Below are positions 1 to 5,173 of a DNA stretch of 32,574 nt, one piece after another (position 1 is the first letter of the stretch; every line of letters starts with the position of its first letter). The DNA lies in contig QUFP01000042.1 of NCBI GenBank assembly GCA_003478935.1, forward strand, positions 1 through 32,574, read 5' to 3'. The DNA comes from Firmicutes bacterium AF25-13AC. GTDB lineage: Bacteria; Bacillota; Clostridia; Lachnospirales; Lachnospiraceae. Below the pieces are notes generated by a model that had not been told where the DNA came from, made no database searches, and worked only from the letters and a program-made list of their open reading frames with translations. A program made the translations under genes and the position numbers.

Positions 1-245
1 GCTGCTAATTGCTTTGCCAATTTTTTCTTTTGCGATTTCTCCTCTTTCGACATTTTTTCTTTTTTCACCAGCTCATTGTATAACTGTCTGAGTTCTGCAT
101 ATCGCTTATAGTGCTGAAGGCATATCATGCATTTACGGGCATGCTTTACACATACATTATGCAAATGTGCCAATGCATGAAAACGACGATCGATTTCATG
201 GCGTTCGTATTTAGATGTTTTTAACAGAAGCTGTACCGTATGCAT
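1..245 (-). CDS. tnpB: TnpB-like IS200/IS605-family protein, N-terminal part (runs off left edge)
   Basis: The minus strand opens with ATG at 245, preceded by a near-perfect ribosome binding site TAAAGGAGGG (251-260), and stays open to position 1, giving about 81 residues. The peptide starts MHTVQLLLKTSKYERHEIDR and continues with RRFHALAHLHNVCVKHARK, then a lysine-rich stretch. This matches the N-terminal style of TnpB (OrfB) proteins of IS200/IS605-type elements, the RNA-guided nucleases that accompany TnpA or occur alone. The RuvC catalytic residues and zinc finger would lie beyond the window, so activity cannot be judged. The hairpin at 405-442 lies upstream, where the element's left end is expected. 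The family call is from recall of the N-terminal pattern only. Confidence 0.65.
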   Translation of the reverse strand, partial: MHTVQLLLKTSKYERHEIDRRFHALAHLHNVCVKHARKCMICLQHYKRYAELRQLYNELVKKEKMSKEEKSQKKKLAKQLA

Positions 246-404
246 ATGTGCCCTCCTTTAACTGCGAATATGAATATATGTTCTTTGTTGATATAAACAG
301 TATATCATACAACACACAAGGACACAAGCACAAAACGAGCAGTTGACTGTACAACATTTCGACAAAATTCGACATCATTGTCCGATAATTGCAAAAAGTT
401 TCTT

Positions 405-442
405 GGCTTTCATCCCACGGTAAAAACCGTGGGATGAAAGCC
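405..442. repeat. Perfect 16-bp hairpin, candidate IS200/IS605 element end
   Basis: GGCTTTCATCCCACGG (405-420) is followed by the loop TAAAAA and then by its exact reverse complement at 427-442. IS200/IS605 elements carry subterminal imperfect hairpins, recognised by the TnpA transposase, instead of inverted terminal repeats. This hairpin lies about 160 bp upstream of the TnpB-like start, where the left end would be. A gene remnant resumes directly on its outer side. A terminator role is less likely because no gene ends here and the following T-run is weak. Confidence 0.6.
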
Positions 443-576
443 CGACTTTTGTAAATGCGGCGATGGTGAGTCTTCACTGTAGCAGAAGGCAATTACAGCG
501 TGTATTAAAGAAACTTTGTGACGAAGGAGTGCTTGAAAAATATGGTCGCGGAAGTTATCAGCTGAGAAAATCGTAG
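424..576 (+). pseudogene. C-terminal remnant of a winged-helix protein
   Basis: An open frame without a convincing start runs from inside the hairpin to TAG at 574-576. It encodes PTFVNAAMVSLHCSRRQLQR followed by VLKKLCDEGVLEKYGRGSYQLRKS. The SRRQLQRVLKKLCDEGVL stretch followed by GRGSYQL looks like the recognition helix and wing of a winged helix-turn-helix. There is no ribosome binding site and the 5' part is absent, apparently replaced by the IS200/IS605-like end. The parent gene is not recognised. It is probably the tail of a larger regulatory or ATPase gene truncated by element insertion or deletion. Confidence 0.4.
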
Positions 577-591
577 GGAACATCCAATCCG

Positions 592-654
592 AAAGTGGAC
601 ATTCAAAGCTAAAAAGTAGACATTGAGAGCCAAAAAGTGGACATTCAAAGTCTA
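592..654. repeat. 21-bp tandem repeat, three units (IS21-like terminal repeats?)
   Basis: Three units of the type AAAGTGGACATTCAAAGC start at 592, 613 and 634, with an exact 21-bp period. The middle unit reads AAAGTAGACATTGAGAGC. IS21-family elements carry multiple terminal repeats of about this size, and this orientation would fit a right end. Phased repeats of two helical turns could also be protein-binding iterons. No istA or istB gene is present, so if this is an IS21 end it is orphaned. Confidence 0.45.
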
Positions 655-680
655 GGAGGGAGAAGACAATTAAAAATGAA
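625..680 (+). repeat. 56-bp direct repeat, copy 1
   Basis: This segment matches 2812-2867 at 52 of 56 positions without gaps. It contains the last 21-bp unit, a ribosome-binding-site-like AGGAGGGAG and an ATGAA. In the second copy the same ATG begins the metallophosphoesterase gene. In this copy the ATG leads to a stop after five codons. Copy 1 therefore looks like a duplicated gene front followed by foreign sequence. Confidence 0.8.
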
Positions 681-686
681 TTGCCA

Positions 687-854
687 GAATTGACCAGGGG
701 GACAGGTCTGCTGGCCTTTTATCGGGGGTCGTTGGCTCAATTCGTGTCCCCAGTGGCACACACTCACAAATGTAAAAAGCGTGCAGAGAAAACACAGAAA
801 ACAAGTGAATCCTCTGCACAGCAGCCCGCGAGGGCATTATGGAGATGTGCAGAG
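687..854 (+). ncRNA. Candidate structured RNA element with pseudoknot and alternative stems
   Basis: This stretch has no convincing gene but many exact pairings. GAATTGA (687-693) pairs with TCAATTC (737-743). GGGGACA (698-704), which lies inside that loop, pairs with TGTCCCC (745-751) outside it, giving a pseudoknot topology. CTCTGCAC (812-819) can pair either with GTGCAGAG at 781-788 or with the identical octamer at 847-854; the second pairing extends to 9 bp. Inside the second stem, GCCC-GCGA-GGGC (824-835) forms a small hairpin with a GNRA tetraloop. The density of complementary segments suggests a folded RNA, perhaps part of a mobile element such as an omega-RNA-like scaffold. The family is not identified, and no promoter or terminator is clear. 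Confidence 0.35.
823..839 (+). repeat. 17-bp GNRA-hairpin repeat, copy 1
   Basis: AGCCCGCGAGGGCATTA occurs here and again, identically, at 1421-1437. Its core GCCC-GCGA-GGGC folds into a 4-bp hairpin with a GNRA tetraloop. In this copy it sits within a longer 9-bp stem (812-820 with 846-854). Confidence 0.75.
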
Positions 855-931
855 ACAGGTATTCTTGCATGCTACATTCGTGTACTATGTATGTACAAAA
901 TACAGCACTAGTGGCAATTTGTAACAAGAAA

Positions 932-965
932 AAATAAAGAAAAATCATTGATATTTTCTTTATTT
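932..965. promoter_or_regulatory. 12-bp inverted repeat upstream of the antitoxin, likely autoregulatory operator
   Basis: AAATAAAGAAAA (932-943) and TTTTCTTTATTT (954-965) are exact inverted repeats with a 10-nt spacer. They overlap the -35 box of the proposed antitoxin promoter. RelB/DinJ antitoxins usually bind palindromes over their own promoter, so an operator role is plausible. An AT-rich structural hairpin is the alternative. Confidence 0.45.
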
Positions 966-976
966 CTTCTTATACC
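948..976 (+). promoter_or_regulatory. Promoter of relB-yoeB
   Basis: TTGATA (948-953), a 17-nt spacer and TATACC (971-976) form a good sigma-A-type promoter. The predicted start, near 982, is almost at the ribosome binding site AAAGGAG (984-990), so the leader would be very short. Confidence 0.5.
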
Positions 977-1000
977 TTTAATGAAAGGAGTGTGTTGAAT

Positions 1001-1264
1001 ATGGCACTGGCAAATGTAAACTTTAAATTAGACGCAGATGTAAAAAAGAGTATGGAAAGAGCTTGTGCTGATATGGGTTTAAGTATGAGTGCAGCGTTTA
1101 CCATATTTGCGAAGAAAGTGGGACGAGAAAGACGCATACCGTTTGAAGTCTCTGCTGGAGATCCTTTCTATGATGAGAAAAATGTCCGGTATTTGGAAAA
1201 GAAAATGGCAGATTACAAAGCGGGAACGCTTAAATTTGCGGAGCATGAGCTGATCGAGGATTAA
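1001..1264 (+). CDS. RelB/DinJ family antitoxin
   Basis: This 87-residue protein begins MALANVNFKLDADVKKSMER and has the RelB/DinJ ribbon-helix-helix pattern (LDADVKKSMERACADMGLSMSAAFTIFAKK). The C-terminal half is charged and would wrap the toxin. ATG 1001 is chosen because AAAGGAG (984-990) lies 10 nt upstream; the in-frame GTG at 992 is too close to it. It is followed after 2 nt by a yoeB-like toxin remnant, the standard antitoxin-toxin operon order. In the family, antitoxin and toxin-antitoxin complex repress the operon promoter. The gene looks intact although its toxin is broken, so it may persist as an orphan antitoxin. Confidence 0.85.
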   Translation: MALANVNFKLDADVKKSMERACADMGLSMSAAFTIFAKKVGRERRIPFEVSAGDPFYDEKNVRYLEKKMADYKAGTLKFAEHELIED

Positions 1265-1266
1265 TA

Positions 1267-1482
1267 ATGTCAAAAGTGCTACAATGGGATTTTGATGCAT
1301 GGGAAGACTATTTGTATTGGCAAACGAAAGATAAGAAGAATCTTAAGCGAATCAATCAATTGTTAAAGGATATTAGCCGAAATCCATTTGAAGGAATAGG
1401 AAAACACCCTACTGTGCAAAAGCCCGCGAGGGCATTAATAAAAAACGGTGTGGTTAGTCGTGTCGTATTCGTAAAAATGTAA
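1267..1482 (+). pseudogene. yoeB: YoeB-type mRNA interferase toxin, 3' truncated
   Basis: The first ~46 residues (MSKVLQWDFDAWEDYLYWQT through NPFEGIGK) follow the YoeB family closely. YoeB is a RelE-fold ribosome-dependent mRNA interferase of about 84-90 residues. After GIGK the family sequence stops and unrelated codons follow (HPTVQKPARALIKNG...) up to a stop at 1482. Measured against E. coli YoeB, the lost part holds catalytic Glu46, Arg65 and the C-terminal His83-Tyr84, so the product should be inactive. The break is followed almost at once by the 17-bp repeat at 1421-1437, suggesting that an element insertion or deletion caused it. No remainder of the toxin is visible downstream. Confidence 0.8.
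1421..1437 (+). repeat. 17-bp GNRA-hairpin repeat, copy 2, within broken yoeB
   Basis: This is identical to 823-839 over 17 bp. The similarity also includes a preceding TGTGCA-like stretch but does not continue downstream. It lies just past the point where the toxin reading frame loses family similarity. Confidence 0.75.
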
Positions 1483-1535
1483 TATACGAACTAATGTAAG
1501 CTGTAAAAATTACCTGGATGTTTGTCAGGAATTAC

Positions 1536-1564
1536 TTGATTAAAAAAAATCTTTATGTTAACAT
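1536..1564 (+). promoter_or_regulatory. Candidate promoter of the Rpn gene
   Basis: TTGATT (1536-1541), a 17-nt spacer and TAACAT (1559-1564). It lies about 60 bp before the start codon and is the best match between the toxin remnant and the nuclease gene. The -10 box is only moderate. Confidence 0.35.
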
Positions 1565-1622
1565 GAAGACAAGATAGGAAATTGTAAAATTTCTTATAGT
1601 GGTAAAATGGAGGTGAAAACCG

Positions 1623-2606
1623 ATGGGAATGGCTGATACTGTTACAAAAGAATACATGAGAGGTAATAAAGTATTTGCAGATGCATTTAACTATCTTATT
1701 TATGATGGCGAGCAGGTTGTCAAGCCAGCGCTTTTGCAAGAACTTGATACAACGGAAATTGCGATACCGTTTGCATTGGATGAAAACGAAAGTCCAACTG
1801 AAGATGTTGTTCAGAAATATCGTGATGTACTGAAATCTACTGTTATCATGCAAGACTCAAGAGCATCATATATTCTTCTAGGAGTCGAAAATCAGACAGA
1901 GATCCATTATGCAATGCCAGTGAGAAACATCATTTACGATGCTTTACAGTATGGGAAACAGGTTTCAGAGGTGGCAAAAAGACATAAGAATCAAGGTGAT
2001 AGAAAAGGACATAATAAAGGTGAATATCTTTCAGGATTCTATAAAGAAGATCGAATTTGCCCAGTCGTTACGTTGGTAGTTCATTTCGGAGCAGATGAGT
2101 GGGATGGACCGCTTTCACTTTATGATATGATGGATTTGGAAGATGAAAAGTTATTGGAATATGTTCAGGATTATAGAATTTTTTTGATTGATCCATATAA
2201 GCTAACAAAAGCTGATTTAAAAAAGTTTTCGTCAAGTCTTGGAGATGTGCTTGGATATATTAAGTATTCGAAAGACAAGAAAGCGTTGTCGAAATTTTTA
2301 AATGATAGCCAGGTAATGGTTATGGATAATGATGCTGCGAGAGTAATACGCGACATTACGAATACACCAATCTATGTTCCAGATGGAAAGGGGGAAATTG
2401 ACATGTGTAAAGCAGTTAGAGATATGATTGACGAAAGTAAGCAGGAAGGTATTGCTGTAGGTAAGGCAGAAGGTAAGGCAGAAGGCAAGCTCATCACTCT
2501 TATAGATTTAGTTAGAGATAATTCCTTGAACATTGAAAAGGCAGCTGCTAAGGCGAACATGACGGTAGAGCAGTTTGAAAAAATAATGAATCAACCATTG
2601 GAGTGA
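1623..2606 (+). CDS. Rpn family recombination-promoting nuclease / PD-(D/E)XK transposase-like protein
   Basis: This 327-residue protein has the pattern of the Rpn (YhgA-like, PDDEXK) family. The N-terminal part has FADAFNYLIYDGEQVV and an ELD motif, followed by KYRDVLK. The nuclease core GVENQTEIHYAMPVR is followed by IIYDALQYGKQV. The C-terminal part carries the GKAEGKAEGK repeat and a short helical tail that are common in gut Clostridia members. Characterised Rpn proteins are DNA endonucleases that promote RecA-independent recombination; some have been linked to phage defence. Start ATG 1623 lies 7 nt after GGAGGTG (1609-1615). The gene sits alone among mobile debris and appears full length. 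Confidence 0.85.
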   Translation: MGMADTVTKEYMRGNKVFADAFNYLIYDGEQVVKPALLQELDTTEIAIPFALDENESPTEDVVQKYRDVLKSTVIMQDSRASYILLGVENQTEIHYAMPVRNIIYDALQYGKQVSEVAKRHKNQGDRKGHNKGEYLSGFYKEDRICPVVTLVVHFGADEWDGPLSLYDMMDLEDEKLLEYVQDYRIFLIDPYKLTKADLKKFSSSLGDVLGYIKYSKDKKALSKFLNDSQVMVMDNDAARVIRDITNTPIYVPDGKGEIDMCKAVRDMIDESKQEGIAVGKAEGKAEGKLITLIDLVRDNSLNIEKAAAKANMTVEQFEKIMNQPLE

Positions 2607-2631
2607 CCACCGAGGACGATTATTTTGGCCT

Positions 2632-2660
2632 ACAATGTCTTATTTTAATGACATTGTTTT
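2632..2660 (+). terminator. Terminator after the Rpn gene
   Basis: ACAATGTC (2632-2639) and GACATTGT (2650-2657) form an 8-bp stem with a 10-nt AT-rich loop, followed by a short T-run. It lies 26 bp after the stop codon. The stem is AU-rich, so termination may be weak. Confidence 0.5.
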
Positions 2661-2811
2661 GGCTCATTGATTGTCCACAGTAGTTTACTTCTAAATTAAT
2701 GAAACAATTTAAGCAACAAAATTCCATTGTATCCAAAGAGTGCTGAAAAAATCAGAAGCGCGACAAGAAAGACAACTCCCTGTCTGCTGATTGCCTGCCA
2801 GTGTAGCATTT

Positions 2812-2867
2812 GAGAGCCAAAAACTGGACATTCAAAGTCTAGGAAGGAGAATACAATTAGAAATGAA
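2812..2867 (+). repeat. 56-bp direct repeat, copy 2, carrying the metallophosphoesterase start
   Basis: This matches 625-680 at 52 of 56 positions. Here the repeat supplies the ribosome binding site AGGAAGGAG (2841-2849) and start codon (2863) of a real gene. Only one full 21-bp unit (2821-2838) and part of another are retained. Confidence 0.8.
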
Positions 2868-3671
2868 GTATTATGTTGTTGCTGACGTTCATGGTTTTTT
2901 TGATGAACTTAAGTTTGCATTAACTGAAAAAGGTTTTTCACAGACACAGAACAACATAAGTTGATTGTCTGTGGGGATCTGTTTGATCGAGGCAAACAAG
3001 CTGCAGAATTGCAAGAATTTATCCTTGATTTGCTTGCCAAGGATGAAGTGATACTGATTCGAGGTAATCATGAAGATCTGATGCTGGAATTATTAAAAGA
3101 CTGGTTTCATCATAGCTATTGGAGATCCTATCATCGAAATAATGGCACTGTGGATACTGTTTTGCAGTTGACGCAAATGACGATAGGTGATTTGGCAGCG
3201 ACACCATACAGTGTTGAGGAAAAATTGCAAAAAAGTCAACTGATACAGACGATCATACCGTCTATGTTGGACTATTATGAGACTTCTCATTATATTTTCG
3301 TCCATGGATGGATTCCATGTACAGTAAAGGGTGGTCTGTTTGATCCGGTTGAATATATTTATAATAGCAATTGGCGAGACGCTGACAAAGTAGTTTGGAA
3401 TCAGGCGAGATGGCAAAATGGAATGCAAGCTGCTCATAACCATGTAGTTGAGCCTGGAAAGAAAATTGTATGTGGTCATTGGCACTGTTCGTTTGGTCAT
3501 ACTCATTATGAAAATAAAGGCGGAGAATTTGAAAATGATCCCGACTTTAGTCCTTACTATGGCGAGGGAATTATTGCACTGGATGCCTGCACTGCATTTT
3601 CAAAAAAAGTGAATTGTATTGTTATCGATGATGAGGCGGATTTTAATGTAACAGCAGAGAACGAAAGATAG
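2863..3671 (+). pseudogene. Calcineurin-like metallophosphoesterase, single-base frameshift
   Basis: Translation from ATG 2863 gives MKYYVVADVHGFFDELKFAL then EKGF, and hits a stop shortly after. The rest of the protein continues in another frame from about 2937 to the stop at 3671. Adding one T to the T-run at 2934-2938 would join both parts into a 269-residue protein (EKGFFTDTEQHKLIVCGDLF). All metal-binding motifs of the PPP-like phosphoesterase family are then present: D-x-H near the start, GDLFDRG, RGNHE, VHGW and GHWH with a later GHTH. As written the gene is broken, but a sequencing error, a recent mutation or phase variation are all possible. A TTG start at 2961 alone would lose the first metal ligands. 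Confidence 0.85.
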
Positions 3672-3742
3672 AAACAAATATCTAGACTGTTTTATTGTGA
3701 AATCAGGAATTGATCTGGTTCGATTAGATATTCGTCAAGCAG

Positions 3743-3771
3743 TTGACAAATAATTGTATTGTTGTTACAAT
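3743..3771 (+). promoter_or_regulatory. Strong promoter of the secreted coiled-coil protein gene
   Basis: TTGACA (3743-3748), a 17-nt spacer and TACAAT (3766-3771) closely match the sigma-A consensus. The expected start near 3778 leaves a short leader with the ribosome binding site at 3788-3796. Confidence 0.75.
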
Positions 3772-3805
3772 TAAAACAATAATTATGAAGGAGAGGAATT
3801 GCCCT

Positions 3806-4399
3806 ATGAGACGATATGTTTATGCATTAGCAGCAGCTACCATTATGTCCGTAGCGATGCCAGTAATGGCAGAAGAGACTAGCACAGAAGAGGAAACTAG
3901 TATTGAGGTAGACAGCACTGAAGAGAGTGGTACAGGTGAAGACCGAGCATCTGAAATTGAAAAATTGATTCAGCAGTTGGAAAAGCAGATTGCCGAGCTG
4001 AAAGCAGAGTTAAAAACGTTACGTGGAGAAGACGCAACAGTAGAGGGTGATATTGTATATCAGGATGATTCTGTGATCGTTACATACAATGGACTCAAGG
4101 AAAATGAGTACGGAGATGGATATACGATTAATTTTATTATTGAGAATCTTACAGATAAGAAAATCAATGTAGGGTATGATGATGAATCAATCAATGGCTT
4201 TATGTGCTATACCGGATTTTATGCTGATATTGTAGCAGGCAAGAAAACAAAAGAAGTGATTGACATGTATGAGGACTCTGATGATTATTGCCCAATGGAA
4301 GAGCTAGAGTCTCTGGAGTTTTGTGTTGTTGTGTCAGATGCAGACACATATGACGAGATCTCTACTTCTGATCCGGTTGTAATCAATTTTGCAAATTAA
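3806..4399 (+). CDS. Secreted protein with coiled coil, unknown function
   Basis: The 197-residue product starts with a signal peptide: MRRYVYALAAATIMSVAMPV then MA-EE, a signal peptidase I-type site with no lipobox cysteine. An acidic Thr/Ser/Glu-rich linker (about 22-48) leads into a short leucine heptad coiled coil (IEKLIQQLEKQIAELKAELK, about 52-71). The C-terminal ~110 residues look like a beta-rich domain (VTYNGLKENEYGDGYTINFI...) similar in style to extracellular Ig-like DUF domains. ATG 3806 is chosen because it begins the signal peptide and follows AAGGAGAGG (3788-3796). An upstream in-frame TTG would overlap the promoter. It has its own promoter and terminator, so it is monocistronic. 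Function is unknown. Confidence 0.75.
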   Translation: MRRYVYALAAATIMSVAMPVMAEETSTEEETSIEVDSTEESGTGEDRASEIEKLIQQLEKQIAELKAELKTLRGEDATVEGDIVYQDDSVIVTYNGLKENEYGDGYTINFIIENLTDKKINVGYDDESINGFMCYTGFYADIVAGKKTKEVIDMYEDSDDYCPMEELESLEFCVVVSDADTYDEISTSDPVVINFAN

Positions 4400-4437
4400 T
4401 AGAGTGCTTTTGGATAATGCCAACGTAGGGAGATATC

Positions 4438-4475
4438 AGGACAGGGAAAGTGTATCCCTGTCCTCTGTAATTTCT
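4438..4475 (+). terminator. Terminator after the secreted protein gene
   Basis: AGGACAGGGA (4438-4447) and TCCCTGTCCT (4455-4464) form a perfect 10-bp stem with a 7-nt loop, followed by a moderately T-rich stretch. Confidence 0.7.
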
Positions 4476-4486
4476 GTAAAAAATAA

Positions 4487-5116
4487 TTAGAAACTCATTC
4501 TTGATGTGATATCAGCCCAGGCTTCATCGTCGATGTCTTCATTGTGGAATAAGCGTCTCTTATCGGCATCTGTGATTTTGCGGATTACTTTGCACGGATT
4601 TCCGGCGGCGATTGACCAGTCTGGAATATCCCTTGTCACAACACTTCCGGCACCGATGACAACATTGTTTCCAATGTGTACACCCGGGCAGACAACGGTG
4701 TTGCCACCGAGCCATACATTGTCACCGATTGTGACTTCTTTGCCGTACTCATAGGCGGAATTTCTGCTAACTGGGTGAATTGGATGGCCAGCTGTGTAGA
4801 TTGCGACATTTGGTGCCATCTGGCAGTTGTCACCAATCTTGATCTTTGCAACATCCAAAAGAGTGCAATTATAGTTGGCAAAGAAATTTTTGCCGACTTC
4901 GATGTGGCTGCCGTAGTCGCAATAAAATGGCGGATTGACAAAGGCTCCCTCTGATTTTCCGAAAAGCTCTTTTACTATTTCGGAGATTCCAGCAAAGTCA
5001 GAACGGTCAATAAAGTTTAGTTTTTGCAGAATTTGTCTGCATTTTTTTTGTTCCTCAAAAACGGAGTCGTCTGAGATATAAGCAAGGCCGGCATCTCTTC
5101 GCTCTATTTGATTCAT
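4487..5116 (-). CDS. maa: Maltose/galactoside O-acetyltransferase family (left-handed beta-helix)
   Basis: This 209-residue protein uses acetyl-CoA to acetylate a sugar hydroxyl, as do maltose acetyltransferase (Maa) and LacA. It has an N-terminal maltose-acetyltransferase helix domain, then hexapeptide repeats (VGKNFFANYNCTLLDVAKIKIGDN, VTIGDNVWLGG, VHIGNNVVIGAGSVVTRDIP). The conserved active-site segment TAGHPIHP has the likely catalytic His near residue 111. ATG 5116 is chosen because AGGAGGAAG lies directly upstream (5122-5130); the longer frame to 5173 lacks a site. It lies 57 nt after malL on the same strand, so both are probably one operon. Acetylation may detoxify or export excess sugars. 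The exact sugar cannot be told. Confidence 0.85.
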   Translation of the reverse strand: MNQIERRDAGLAYISDDSVFEEQKKCRQILQKLNFIDRSDFAGISEIVKELFGKSEGAFVNPPFYCDYGSHIEVGKNFFANYNCTLLDVAKIKIGDNCQMAPNVAIYTAGHPIHPVSRNSAYEYGKEVTIGDNVWLGGNTVVCPGVHIGNNVVIGAGSVVTRDIPDWSIAAGNPCKVIRKITDADKRRLFHNEDIDDEAWADITSRMSF

Positions 5117-5173
5117 GTGTGCTTCCTCCTTTTTATTTATTAGGAACAGGAAAAGCAATTTTGTCCCAAGCAA

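Noticed and set aside
405..442. Intrinsic terminator interpretation of the perfect hairpin
   Set aside because: No gene ends just before it on either strand, and the location fits an IS200/IS605 end better.
211..492. Minus-strand open frame across the hairpin
   Set aside because: It crosses the IS-like hairpin and the TnpB ribosome site and has no family likeness.
592..654. CRISPR array
   Set aside because: There are only three units, directly adjacent with no unique spacers, and no cas genes.
698..790. HDV-like self-cleaving ribozyme
   Set aside because: The GGGGACA/TGTCCCC pairing could be a P1 stem, but I could not place a consistent P2 and P4 in the required nested order.
670..948. Open frames on both strands (681-911 plus, 670-948 minus)
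   Set aside because: No ribosome binding site, no recognisable domain, and they lie on the repeat-rich, probably structured element.
1491..1853. Minus-strand open frame of 120 codons
   Set aside because: It overlaps the Rpn gene start and promoter and has a biased composition typical of antisense shadow frames.
2934..2940. Programmed ribosomal frameshift in the metallophosphoesterase
   Set aside because: There is only a short T-run and no downstream stem or internal Shine-Dalgarno support; metallophosphoesterases are not known to need a frameshift.
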